Shown here piece by piece: positions 1 through 8,082 of a stretch of DNA of 64,000 nucleotides. Made by a program: the position numbers and the translations under genes. This DNA comes from Rhizobium lentis. Lineage in GTDB: Bacteria > Pseudomonadota > Alphaproteobacteria > Rhizobiales > Rhizobiaceae. The notes beneath the pieces are model-generated. The model was given only the letters and a program-made list of their open reading frames with translations, was not told the origin of the DNA and made no database searches. Positions within the stretch are counted from its first letter, which is position 1. Every line of letters begins with the position of its first letter. Location: NCBI RefSeq assembly GCF_017352135.1, contig NZ_CP071454.1:620001-684000 (forward strand). Direction: 5' to 3'.

Positions 1-837
1 CAGATCGAAATGCGCCCGGTTGGTCGGCCCCCAACCGCGTTCGCGGCCGATACGGTTCATTACCTCGGCCTGCGGACCGTAAAACTGGTCGGCGGCGGCC
101 TCGGTCGTGTCGGCGATGAAGCCGTGAACATTGATGCTGGTCTTCAGCTTCGCCTGGTCCTGACCTGCCCGGCGCGCCGCCTCGCGGTAGAGATCGAAGA
201 GCGGCGCGAAGCGGCGCGGCTCGCCGCCGATCGCGAGCGCCACCGGCAGCCCGAGCGCGCCGGCGCGCGCCACCGATTGCGGTGTGCCGCCGACGGCGAC
301 CCAGAGCGGCAGCGGATCCTGCAGCGGCCGGGGATAGACGCTGCGGCCGTTGATCGGCGCGCGAAGCTCGCCCTTCCACGCGACGGTCTCATTATCGCGC
401 AGCGCCAGGAGCAGATCGAGCTTCTCCTCGAAGAGCTGGTCGTAATCCTCGAGATTGTAGCCGAACAACGGGAACGACTCGATGAAAGAGCCGCGCCCCG
501 CCATGATCTCGGCACGGCCATTGGAAATCAGGTCGAGGGTCGAAAACTGCTGGAAGACGCGCACCGGATCATCGGAAGACAGCACGGTGACGGCGCTGGT
601 CAGCCGGATGTTTTTGGTCTTGACGGCTGCCGCCGCCAGCGCGACGGCGGGCGCCGAGGCCGCATAGTCCGGCCGATGGTGTTCGCCGAGCCCAAAGACG
701 TCGAGCCCCACCTGATCGGCAAGCTCGATCTCCTCGATCAGATGCTTCAGCCGCTCGGCCCCTTCCGCTCCCTTGCCGCGGGAAGGGTTCGGATTGACGT
801 CGGCAAATGTGTAAAGGCCCAGTTCCATCGTCGGCAT
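1..837 (-). CDS. LLM-class flavin-dependent oxidoreductase (C-terminus cut by window edge)
   Basis: The reverse strand encodes a protein starting around [13 protein letters not shown] and running open to base 1, so at least 279 residues are present and the C-terminus lies outside the window. The order of motifs ([62 protein letters not shown]) is that of bacterial luciferase-like F420/FMN monooxygenases of the alkanal type. Members are cytoplasmic TIM barrels that bind reduced flavin; the substrate cannot be read from sequence. The start is uncertain: ATG codons at 837 and 828 are both possible, and the frame stays open further upstream to another ATG, but homologues usually begin near MELGLYTF. 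No partner gene is visible. Confidence 0.85.
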   Translation of the reverse strand, partial: MPTMELGLYTFADVNPNPSRGKGAEGAERLKHLIEEIELADQVGLDVFGLGEHHRPDYAASAPAVALAAAAVKTKNIRLTSAVTVLSSDDPVRVFQQFSTLDLISNGRAEIMAGRGSFIESFPLFGYNLEDYDQLFEEKLDLLLALRDNETVAWKGELRAPINGRSVYPRPLQDPLPLWVAVGGTPQSVARAGALGLPVALAIGGEPRRFAPLFDLYREAARRAGQDQAKLKTSINVHGFIADTTEAAADQFYGPQAEVMNRIGRERGWGPTNRAHFDL

Positions 838-1021
838 CTCGTTGAATTCCAGGCTGAGATAAGCATGGCAGGGATGCAGCGCAAACATAAATTGTGGAAC
901 TGAATGTTCGAGAATTTCGATAGGCAGCGGAAGTTTTTAAGGGCTCGATGGGACCTTCAGCCACATCTAGCCGAGCAAACATCGTAGGATGGCAAAGAGT
1001 CCCTGCGCCATGGACATGGCG

Positions 1022-1199
1022 CTGCTGGATTCCTGTGACAAGCACAGGAATGAGGGAGCAAGTGGTGATCACCTCGCCACCCAAATCCCGTATCATTCAA
1101 AGCGTTTTTTCAGATGCGGAACTGCGCTAACGGTGGTTGTTGACCTCTGCGAACGCCAAGAACTCCCTCATTCCCGTGCTTGTCACAGGAATCCAGCAG
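1022..1199. repeat. Long inverted repeat (37-nt arms) next to GIY-YIG gene
   Basis: Arms at 1022-1058 and 1163-1199 are reverse complements at 36 of 37 positions, separated by 104 bases. Each arm also contains its own small palindrome, CCTGTG-N5-CACAGG. The right arm ends 33 bases beyond the stop of the GIY-YIG gene. Repeats of this general kind, tied to small GIY-YIG genes, are common in Proteobacteria, so I read it as a dispersed intergenic element rather than a gene. The short ORFs overlapping the arms look like translations of the repeat. Confidence 0.8.
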
Positions 1200-1231
1200 T
1201 CGCGCGTCTGCGCGACGAGGGACACAGCTCA

Positions 1232-1522
1232 TCACAGACCAAGAAGATGAAAGGAGATATCCTCCCACTCCGGATTCTCCCGCTCGATCAGATTGAGCTT
1301 CCACTGCCTCGGCCATTTCTTGATCGTCTTCTCGCGCGTGATCGCAGCCGTCAGCAAATCATGCTCCTCGAACCACACCAAAGTCTTGACGCCGTATTTC
1401 GACGTGAACCCTGGCGTCAGCTCATTTTGATGCTCATATAGCCGGCCGGGAAGGTCACGCGTCACACCGGTATAGAGCGTGCCGTTGCGTTTGGATGCGA
1501 GGATGTAGACGTATCCCTTCAT
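1232..1522 (-). CDS. Small GIY-YIG domain protein (UPF0213 type)
   Basis: A 96-residue protein consisting of one GIY-YIG nuclease fold. Visible hallmarks are YVYILASKRNGTLYTGVT at residues 4-21 (the GIY and YIG-equivalent strands), an Arg in the following helix (LPGRLYEHQ) and the Glu-containing IEREN-PEW segment near the C-terminus. The length is normal for the stand-alone UPF0213/YhbQ-like family, whose in vivo substrate is not established. The gene lies alone, with its 3' end beside a 37-nt inverted repeat (1022-1199). That association is seen with many such genes, and it suggests a link to repeat movement or repair, but this is inference. Confidence 0.9.
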   Translation of the reverse strand: MKGYVYILASKRNGTLYTGVTRDLPGRLYEHQNELTPGFTSKYGVKTLVWFEEHDLLTAAITREKTIKKWPRQWKLNLIERENPEWEDISFHLLGL

Positions 1523-1699
1523 GCCAGCAGATTGGCACAGGATAGATCCCGCGTCGACGGCGACGCCGGCCCACGCGCACCATCAATTCGAATCTGATTT
1601 CAAAGGCTTGGTAGCCTCAGCGGAATCATCTTCCAAGCTGCCTCACACCGCACTTGAAGCATCGGGACGGCGCGGCCTCCACCACGCCGTCCCTGACAT

Positions 1700-2167
1700 T
1701 CACATTTTCGCCAACAATTCCGCCAGCTGGTCGGCGGCCTTGCCCCAGCCTTCATGGAAGCCCATCTTCTCATGCGCTTCCTTGTCCTCGGCGCGCCAGT
1801 GCAGCGCCCTGGCCGTATATTTCGTCCTGCCGTTGCCGAGATCTTCGAGCAAGATGACGCCGGTGAAGAAGGGTTTTTCGGCAGGCACCCAGGCGCTGGT
1901 ATAGGCATCGGTGAAGACGATCTTCTCGTTTTCGACTATCTCGAGATAGACGCCATAGTTCGGATACCGATTGCCCTCGGGATCCTGCATGACGACAACG
2001 CTTGCGCCGCCGGGGCGCACATCAAGCGTCGCGTCTGCCACACTCCACGGGCGCGGGACGAACCACTGCTTCACAAGATCCGGATCGGTCCATGCCTTGA
2101 AGATCTTCTCGCGCGGGGCGTCGAATTCGCGAACGAGGACGAGTTCATGTTGCGTGCTGGCGGTCAT
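1700..2167 (-). CDS. SRPBCC / AHSA1-domain protein
   Basis: 155 residues with the START-like (SRPBCC) pattern of activator-of-Hsp90 homologues: VREFDAPREKIFKAWTDPDLVKQWFVP at the N-terminus, the central DVRPGGASVVVM strand pair, and the C-terminal helix FHEGWGKAADQLAELLA. Such proteins form a hydrophobic ligand cavity; the ligand is unknown. The gene is the third of a co-directional set, 90 bases downstream of the ECF42-type sigma factor and after the YCII gene. ECF42 sigma factors are typically encoded next to YCII/DGPF and similar small proteins, so it is probably a target or partner of that sigma factor. Bases 1523-1699 hold no gene I can support. Confidence 0.85.
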   Translation of the reverse strand: MTASTQHELVLVREFDAPREKIFKAWTDPDLVKQWFVPRPWSVADATLDVRPGGASVVVMQDPEGNRYPNYGVYLEIVENEKIVFTDAYTSAWVPAEKPFFTGVILLEDLGNGRTKYTARALHWRAEDKEAHEKMGFHEGWGKAADQLAELLAKM

Positions 2168-2257
2168 TTCAACATCTCTCCGTTAGAATGAAACCTGTTT
2201 CGTATCAGGTTGTTACAAAGACGTGTCGACATCAGCTGTTCCGACAGCAGGCTTAAA

Positions 2258-3517
2258 TTAATTTGCGACCGGCTGCGCGGCCTCCTCCTGCATCTTGTCG
2301 ATCTGGTGACGGATATGAGCAGCCTCCGCCGCAGACTGGGCGAGCGCGATGGCGCGGTCGAAAGCTTCGCGCGCCTGGCCGCTGCGGCCGAGCTGTTTCA
2401 ACAGATTGCCGCGCAGGCCATGATAATAGAAATAGCCGCCGAGCTTCTCAGCCAGCGGCTCGATGAGATCCAGCGCCTCCTGCGGTCCGTGCAGCTTGGA
2501 AACAACGACGGCGCGATTAAGCGTGACGACAGGCGAAGGCTGAACACGCTCCAGCGCCCGGTAGAGCAGATCGATCTCCGTCCAGTCAGTGTCTTCGGCG
2601 CGTTTCGCGCGGGAATGAATGGCGGCTATGGCCGCCTGAAGCTGGTAGGGACCGGGTTGCCGGTGGCGCAGCGCCTTGTCGAGCAGCGCCAAGGCCTCAT
2701 TGATGAAAAGCTGGTTCCAGAGCGAGCGGTCCTGATCCTCGAGCAGCACGATCTCGCCCTCGGCGCTGAAGCGCGCCGGGCGGCGAGATATCTGCAGGAA
2801 CATCAGCGCAAGCAACCCCATCAGTTCCGGTTCGGACGGAAAGATGTGCAGCATCAGGCGTCCCAGCCGGATCGCTTCATCGCTGAAGGCGGCCGCCTCA
2901 TGCTTGGGATCGGCCTGGCTGTAGCCCTCGTTGAAGATGAGGTAGATCATCGTGCTGACGATCGAAAGCCGCTCCGCCCGCTCCTGCGGGCTAGGCGTTT
3001 CGAAAGGCACACCCGCCTTGGCGACACGCGCCTTGGCCCGCGTGATGCGCTGTTCCATGGCACTTTCCGAAACCAGGAAAGCGCGCGCGATCTGCTGCAC
3101 CGAAAGGCCGGACACGATGCGCAGCGCCAGTGCAATCTGCTGGGTCGCCGGCAGATCGGGATGGCAGCAGATAAAGAGAAGCCGCAGGATATCGTCGCGA
3201 TAGTTGGAATCATCAAGCCGCTCGGCAATACCGCTTTCGGCATCCTCGGTATCGGAGATCGTATCCTCATCCGGCAGCGCCTGAAGCTTCGACCGTTTGC
3301 GCACGGCATCGATGCCACTGTTGCGCCCGACGAAAATCAGCCAGGCCGTCGGATCGCGCGGCGGTCCTTTCTCCGGCCATGTCCGGATCGCCCTCAGACA
3401 TGCCTCCTGAAACGCCTCTTCCGCGGTATCGAGGTCGCGGAAATAGCGCAACAGCGCACCAAGCGCCTTCGGGCGGGCCGAGGCAAGGGCAAGGTCGATC
3501 CAGGCAATATCAGTCAT
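2258..3517 (-). CDS. ECF42-type RNA polymerase sigma factor with C-terminal extension
   Basis: 419 residues. Residues 1-90 form sigma region 2 (LGALLRYFRDLDTAEEAFQEAC, WLIFVGRNSGIDAVRKR). Residues about 105-170 form region 4 with the DNA-binding helix-turn-helix (LSVQQIARAFLVSESAMEQRITRAKARV). The remaining ~230 residues are a helical TPR-like extension (IYLIFNEGYS, ALLDKALRHRQPGPYQLQAAIAAIHS, YRALERVQPSPVVTLNRAVVVSKL), the signature of ECF42, which has no classical anti-sigma factor. The start overlaps the YCII stop by ATGA, so the two are translationally coupled. In ECF42 the C-terminal extension has been implicated in activity control, and neighbouring YCII genes are typical targets. Confidence 0.93.
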   Translation of the reverse strand: MTDIAWIDLALASARPKALGALLRYFRDLDTAEEAFQEACLRAIRTWPEKGPPRDPTAWLIFVGRNSGIDAVRKRSKLQALPDEDTISDTEDAESGIAERLDDSNYRDDILRLLFICCHPDLPATQQIALALRIVSGLSVQQIARAFLVSESAMEQRITRAKARVAKAGVPFETPSPQERAERLSIVSTMIYLIFNEGYSQADPKHEAAAFSDEAIRLGRLMLHIFPSEPELMGLLALMFLQISRRPARFSAEGEIVLLEDQDRSLWNQLFINEALALLDKALRHRQPGPYQLQAAIAAIHSRAKRAEDTDWTEIDLLYRALERVQPSPVVTLNRAVVVSKLHGPQEALDLIEPLAEKLGGYFYYHGLRGNLLKQLGRSGQAREAFDRAIALAQSAAEAAHIRHQIDKMQEEAAQPVAN

Positions 3518-3888
3518 GATGCAGCATCTCCCGGCCTGAAGACGTAGAAAGGCCGAATTTCGTAAGAGGTGGACCCGGGATTGACGGCGGAAAGCTGTTT
3601 CGAGAAGGCAACCGCCTCCTCAAGCGTCTCGAAGTCAACGACGTAGAAGCCGAGAAGCGCCTCCTTCGTCTCCGCGAAAGGCCCGTCGATGACCAGGGGC
3701 TCGTCCTTGCCTTTGCGCACGGTGGTCGCAGCCGTTGTCGGCATCAGCCGCCCGACGGGGCCGAGCTTGCCGGATTTGGCCAACGGCTCCTGCACGGCGT
3801 AAAGCTTCTCCATGACGGCAGCCTCTTCCTCCTGGGTCCAGGCGAAGACGGTTTCCTCATGGGCGTAACAAAGGATTGCATAAAGCAT
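3514..3888 (-). CDS. YCII / DGPF-domain protein
   Basis: A 124-residue single-domain protein: MLYAILCYAHEE at the start and the DGPFAETKEALLGFYVVDFETLEEA motif that gives the DGPF family its name. The fold is a ferredoxin-like dimer related to YciI; a catalytic role is unproven. I chose the start at 3888 because a strong AGGAG lies just upstream; an earlier in-frame start at 3957 lacks homology. It is first in the operon with the ECF42 sigma factor (4-base overlap) and the SRPBCC protein. This is the standard ECF42 neighbourhood, and the product is likely sigma-dependent or a sigma partner. Confidence 0.9.
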   Translation of the reverse strand: MLYAILCYAHEETVFAWTQEEEAAVMEKLYAVQEPLAKSGKLGPVGRLMPTTAATTVRKGKDEPLVIDGPFAETKEALLGFYVVDFETLEEAVAFSKQLSAVNPGSTSYEIRPFYVFRPGDAAS

Positions 3889-4059
3889 CGGGTCACTCCT
3901 CTTTCCGAATGACGAAGGAGTACCGTCTTGGCCGACAGGCCGCATCAAAAAAATCATTGGGAGGCAGAGTCAAAGCTCTGCGGCGCGCCGGCTCCTCGGC
4001 GGAAGAATAAAGCCGGACACGCGGCAGCGGAAAGGCACCGTGTCCCCGCTCTGATCGCC

Positions 4060-5553
4060 CTACCCCTCGCTCAGCGTCCGCCGGACCGCACTCTTCCAGC
4101 CCTTCAGTTTTGCCGCGCGTAGCTTCTCGTCCATGTCGGGCTCGAAACGGCGATCCCGTTTCCACGTCGCCGAAAAGCCCTCCTTGTCCGGCCACACCCC
4201 TGCCCGGCTGCCCGCGAGCCAGGCGGCGCCCAGCGCCGTCGTCTCCAGGATGACCGGGCGGTCGACGGGAGCATCGAGCAGGTCGGCGAGACGCTGCATC
4301 GTCCAGTCGGAGGCAACCATGCCGCCATCGACACGCAGCACGGTGTCGTCGCCGGCATTCTTCCAGTCCTTCTGCATGGCGTCGAGGAGATCGCGGGTCT
4401 GGTAGCAGACCGCTTCGAGCGCGGCCCTGGAAAGTTCCGCCGGGCCGCTATTGCGCGTCAACCCGAAAATCGCGCCCCGCGCCTTGGCATCCCAATGCGG
4501 TGCGCCAAGCCCGGTGAAGGCGGGCACAAGATAGACCTCCTGCGTGGGATCTGCCTTTTCAGCGAGCGAGTTGGACTCGGCGGCACTGCCGATGATGCGA
4601 AGCCCGTCGCGCAGCCATTGCACGGCAGCACCGGCGATGAAAATCGAGCCCTCGAGCGCGTAGGTCGTCTCACCGTTGAGCCTGTAGGCGATGGTCGTCA
4701 GCAGTCGGTTTTTCGAACGCACCATGTCGGCGCCGGTGTTCAGCAGCGCGAAGCAGCCGGTGCCGTAGGTCGATTTCAGCATGCCGGGCGCAAAACAGGC
4801 CTGTCCGATGGTCGCCGCCTGCTGGTCGCCAGCAACGCCGAGAATCGGAATCTCGGCGCCGAAGATATCGGCATCGACCATGCCGAAATCGGCGGCACAA
4901 TCCTTGACCTCAGGCAGCATGGCGGACGGCACTCGCAGAATGTCGAGCAGGTCCTCGTCCCAGGCGTTTTCCGCAATGTTGTACATGAGCGTGCGCGAAG
5001 CGTTGGTCGCGTCGGTCACGAAACTCTTGCCGCCGGTCAAACGCCAGATCAGGAAGGTATCGATGGTGCCGAAGCAGAGATCGCCCCGGGAAGCACGCGC
5101 CCTTGCGCCCTTCACGTTGGCGAGCATCCAGGAAAGCTTCGTGCCGGAAAAATACGGATCGAGGATAAGCCCCGTCTTCCTGGTGAAGACCCGCTCGAGG
5201 TCCTGCCGTTTCAGGTTGTCGCAATAGCTTGCCGTGCGCCGGTCCTGCCAGACGATAGCGTTCTGGATCGGCCGGCCCGTCTCGCGTTCCCAGACAACAA
5301 CCGTCTCGCGCTGGTTGGTGATGCCGAGTGCGGCGACATCCTTGGCCGCGATCCCGGCGTCGCGCAGCGCCATGTGGATGGTCGAGACGACCGAATCCCA
5401 AATCTCTTCGGGATCGTGCTCGACCCAGCCGGAGCGCGGATAAATCTGGGTGAATTCCTTCTGGCCCTTGCCGGCGACATGCATGTCGCCATCGAAGACG
5501 ATCGCCCGCGTCGATGTCGTCCCCTGATCAATCGCCAGAACATATCCACCCAT
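4060..5553 (-). CDS. glpK: Glycerol kinase
   Basis: 497 residues, the usual length. The N-terminal phosphate-binding motif [19 protein letters not shown], the glycerol-contacting [11 protein letters not shown] and [14 protein letters not shown] segments, and the FGGY-kinase C-terminal domain ([46 protein letters not shown]) are all present. It phosphorylates glycerol with ATP to sn-glycerol 3-phosphate in the cytoplasm. The start at 5553 follows a GAGGAGG ribosome-binding site; the upstream in-frame codons to 5592 are not conserved. It is monocistronic here, with no glpD or transporter adjacent. The 170 bases between it and the YCII gene hold nothing recognisable. Confidence 0.96.
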   Translation of the reverse strand: MGGYVLAIDQGTTSTRAIVFDGDMHVAGKGQKEFTQIYPRSGWVEHDPEEIWDSVVSTIHMALRDAGIAAKDVAALGITNQRETVVVWERETGRPIQNAIVWQDRRTASYCDNLKRQDLERVFTRKTGLILDPYFSGTKLSWMLANVKGARARASRGDLCFGTIDTFLIWRLTGGKSFVTDATNASRTLMYNIAENAWDEDLLDILRVPSAMLPEVKDCAADFGMVDADIFGAEIPILGVAGDQQAATIGQACFAPGMLKSTYGTGCFALLNTGADMVRSKNRLLTTIAYRLNGETTYALEGSIFIAGAAVQWLRDGLRIIGSAAESNSLAEKADPTQEVYLVPAFTGLGAPHWDAKARGAIFGLTRNSGPAELSRAALEAVCYQTRDLLDAMQKDWKNAGDDTVLRVDGGMVASDWTMQRLADLLDAPVDRPVILETTALGAAWLAGSRAGVWPDKEGFSATWKRDRRFEPDMDEKLRAAKLKGWKSAVRRTLSEG

Positions 5554-5708
5554 GAAATCCTCCTCAAGCATATGATTATCGTAACAAATCAATAGGACAC
5601 GGACGCAGGCGAGAAAAGCGAATAAAGCGGAATTGCCAGCCTGCCGGCTTTGGGCATAACCTCGCCGCTAACGTTGCAACGCAACATCGCAGTGTCAGGA
5701 GAAACAGC

Positions 5709-6485
5709 ATGAGCAGATCAGTCGTCGTTACCGGTTCCACCAGCGGCATTGGCCTTGCGATCGCCACCGCTTTCGCCGAAACCGGCGACAATGTCGTCAT
5801 CAACGGTTTCGGAACTGCCGATGAAATCAAGGCGATCATCGAGCGGCTTCAATCTATGTCCAAGGCTCGCGTGATCCACCATCCGGCCGACATGACCAAG
5901 CCCGGCGAGATCGCCGATCTGATCGAGACGGCTGCGAAGTCCTTCGGCACCGTCGATGTCCTCGTCAATAATGCGGGCATTCAGCATGTCGAGAAGATCG
6001 AGGATTTCCCGATCGAGAAGTGGGACCAGATCATCGCGATCAATCTGTCGAGTTCCTTTCACACTATGCGCGCCGCCATCCCGTTGATGAAAGCGAAGAA
6101 GCATGGCCGCATCATCAACATCGCCTCGGCCCACGGCCTCGTCGCCTCCCCCTTCAAATCCGCCTATGTCGCGGCGAAACATGGTATATTAGGCCTAACG
6201 AAAACAGCGGCACTGGAACTTGCCGAGTTCGGCGTCACCGTCAACGCCATCTGCCCTGGCTACGTGCTGACGCCGCTCGTGGAAAAACAGATCCCGGACA
6301 CCGCCAAGGCCCGCGGCATAACCGAGGAACAGGTGAAGAGCGAGGTCATCCTCAAGGCGCAGCCGACGCACGAATTCGTCAAGGCCGAGGAGATCGGTAG
6401 CTTGTCGCTCTACCTCGCCAGCGACGCCGCCCGTCAGGTTACGGGAACGCATATCTCGATTGACGGGGGCTGGACGGCGGCTTAA
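5709..6485 (+). CDS. bdhA: D-3-hydroxybutyrate dehydrogenase (SDR)
   Basis: 258 residues, a classical short-chain dehydrogenase. It has the NAD motif TGSTSGIG (8-15), NNAG (87-90), and the catalytic Ser140, Tyr153 and Lys157 in IASAHGLVASPFKSAYVAAKHG. The C-terminal LASDAARQVTGTHISIDGGWTAA and the insertion EKQIPDTAKARGITEEQVKSEVILKAQPTHEFV are typical of D-beta-hydroxybutyrate dehydrogenases, which oxidise 3-hydroxybutyrate to acetoacetate during polyhydroxybutyrate turnover. It lies 29 bases before xdhA on the same strand, an arrangement that could co-transcribe it with the xanthine dehydrogenase genes. An AGGAG lies just upstream of the ATG. Confidence 0.93.
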   Translation: MSRSVVVTGSTSGIGLAIATAFAETGDNVVINGFGTADEIKAIIERLQSMSKARVIHHPADMTKPGEIADLIETAAKSFGTVDVLVNNAGIQHVEKIEDFPIEKWDQIIAINLSSSFHTMRAAIPLMKAKKHGRIINIASAHGLVASPFKSAYVAAKHGILGLTKTAALELAEFGVTVNAICPGYVLTPLVEKQIPDTAKARGITEEQVKSEVILKAQPTHEFVKAEEIGSLSLYLASDAARQVTGTHISIDGGWTAA

Positions 6486-6514
6486 CCATTTGGAAAAACA
6501 ATAACAGGAACATC

Positions 6515-7978
6515 ATGAACGACAGCATCCGCTTCATCCTGAATGGCGAGGACATCGCGCTCACCGAGGTCGGGCCAACCGAGACGCTTCTCGATTTTCT
6601 GCGGTTAAAGCGGCGCCTGACAGGCACCAAGGAAGGATGTGCCGAGGGGGATTGCGGCGCCTGCACCGTGCTCGTCGGGCGGCTCGCAGACGGCAAGCTC
6701 GCCTATGAATCCGTCAATGCCTGTATCCGGTTCATGGGCTCGCTGCACGCAACCCACGTGGTGACGGTCGAGCACCTGGCCGGCCGGGACGGCGCGCTGC
6801 ACCCGGTGCAGCAGGCGCTGGTCGATTGCCACGGCTCGCAATGCGGCTTCTGCACCCCGGGCTTCGTCATGTCGCTCTACGGCCTATGGCTCACGACGGA
6901 AAAGCCCGGCCGCCGTGAGATCGAAAAGGCGCTGCAAGGCAATCTCTGTCGCTGCACCGGCTATGAGCCGATCGTCAAGGCCGCCGAGCGGGTGAGCCTG
7001 ATGCGCCCGAGCGCCCTCTTCGACCCGCTGGAGCGGACACGATCGGAAATCATCGCGCGCCTCTGGGCAATGCAGGCGAGCGGCACCATCCGGATTGGGA
7101 CGGGCGAAGACCGGCTGATCGTTCCGGCCTCTGTCCAGGCATTGGCTGAAGTGCTGTCGCAGGAACCTGATGCGACCATCGTCGCCGGCGCGACCGATGT
7201 CGGCCTCTGGGTAACCAAGCAGATGCGACGGCTGAGCCCTGTCGTTTTCATCAATCATTTGAGCGAACTGCAGTCGATCATCGAAAGCGAGGATGGCGTC
7301 ACCATCGGCGCCGGCGTCAGCTACACCAGGGCCTTTGAAGCGATCTCGAAGAAAATTCCGGCGCTCGGACGGCTGATCGACCGCATCGGCGGCGAGCAGG
7401 TGCGCAATATGGGCACGATCGGCGGCAATATCGCCAACGGCTCGCCGATCGGCGACAGTCCGCCGCCATTGATCGCGCTCGGCGCGACGCTGACACTGCG
7501 CTCCCTGCAAGGTCAGCGCAAGATGCCGCTCGAGGATTTCTTCATCGCCTATGGCAAGCAGGACCGCAGGCCAGGCGAATTCGTCGAAAGCGTCTTCGTA
7601 CCCTATCCCGCGACCGGCCGCTTTGCCGCCTACAAGGTCACCAAGCGCCGCGACGAGGACATCACTGCCGTGCTCGGCGCTTTCCTTTTGACCCTCGACC
7701 ATGCCGAGATGGTCACCGACATCCGCATCGCCTTCGGCGGCATGGCAGCGACACCGAAACGTGCCCGTATGGTGGAGGCCGAACTGATTGGCAAACCCTG
7801 GACTGAAGCAACGATCGACGCCGCCCGTCCTGCCTTCGACACCGATTTCCAGCCGCTCACCGACTGGCGCGCCACGGCGGAATACCGCCAACTGACGGCG
7901 AAGAACCTGCTGACGCGGTTCTATCTGGAAACGGTCGGCGCGCCGGCGGAGCTGAAGCGGTTCGAGGAGGTGGCGTGA
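6515..7978 (+). CDS. xdhA: Xanthine dehydrogenase small subunit (2Fe-2S / FAD)
   Basis: 487 residues. The N-terminal plant-type ferredoxin has Cys42, 47, 50 and 70, and the second 2Fe-2S domain has Cys110, 113, 145 and 147 (CGFCTPGF and CRCTGYEP). The FAD domain follows (VAGATDVGLWVTKQ; GGEQVRNMGTIGGNIANGSPIGDSPP), then the C-terminal CO-dehydrogenase flavoprotein domain. It relays electrons from the molybdenum subunit XdhB to NAD+ in the oxidation of hypoxanthine and xanthine to urate. Its stop overlaps the start of a 34-codon ORF (TGATG) that in turn overlaps xdhB. Confidence 0.97.
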   Translation: MNDSIRFILNGEDIALTEVGPTETLLDFLRLKRRLTGTKEGCAEGDCGACTVLVGRLADGKLAYESVNACIRFMGSLHATHVVTVEHLAGRDGALHPVQQALVDCHGSQCGFCTPGFVMSLYGLWLTTEKPGRREIEKALQGNLCRCTGYEPIVKAAERVSLMRPSALFDPLERTRSEIIARLWAMQASGTIRIGTGEDRLIVPASVQALAEVLSQEPDATIVAGATDVGLWVTKQMRRLSPVVFINHLSELQSIIESEDGVTIGAGVSYTRAFEAISKKIPALGRLIDRIGGEQVRNMGTIGGNIANGSPIGDSPPPLIALGATLTLRSLQGQRKMPLEDFFIAYGKQDRRPGEFVESVFVPYPATGRFAAYKVTKRRDEDITAVLGAFLLTLDHAEMVTDIRIAFGGMAATPKRARMVEAELIGKPWTEATIDAARPAFDTDFQPLTDWRATAEYRQLTAKNLLTRFYLETVGAPAELKRFEEVA

Positions 7979-8082
7979 TGGACGCATTGATCGGAACGCC
8001 CCGAGTGCAAACCTTGCTGGGAATAGTCGCGGTCTCCTCCGCTCCCTCATTCCTTTCCTCCCTTCGCGGAGGACTCATCTAA
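7978..8082 (+). CDS. Tiny coupled ORF between xdhA and xdhB (34 codons)
   Basis: The ATG at 7978 overlaps the xdhA stop (TGATG) and its TAA at 8080-8082 overlaps the xdhB start (TAATG). The gap between the two subunit genes is therefore exactly one small reading frame. The product would be a 34-residue hydrophobic, serine-rich peptide with no recognised domain. Its last third runs through the hairpin at 8035-8073 that pairs the xdhB Shine-Dalgarno sequence, so translating it would be expected to open that site. It also contains a 14-base match (8041-8054) to the repeat at 1022-1199, so it could be a chance frame within a relic repeat. Expression is unproven. Confidence 0.4.
   Translation: MDALIGTPRVQTLLGIVAVSSAPSFLSSLRGGLI
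8035..8073 (+). promoter_or_regulatory. Hairpin covering the xdhB ribosome-binding site
   Basis: TCCTCCGC at 8035-8042 is perfectly complementary to GCGGAGGA at 8066-8073, with a 23-base pyrimidine-rich loop. The 3' arm contains the GGAGGA that serves as the xdhB Shine-Dalgarno sequence, nine bases before its ATG at 8082. When folded, the site would be masked; ribosomes arriving from xdhA or the tiny ORF would open it. This would couple production of the two subunits. The structure is seen in the sequence; its function is inference. Confidence 0.45.

Noticed and set aside
989..1441. 150-codon plus-strand frame across the inverted repeat and GIY-YIG gene
   Set aside because: Translates the repeat and the antisense of the GIY-YIG gene; no domain.
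2210..3547. 445-codon open frame on the plus strand opposite the sigma factor
   Set aside because: Translation is Arg/Leu-rich with no domain; the reverse strand carries a complete sigma factor with clear motifs. Long antisense frames are common in GC-rich DNA.
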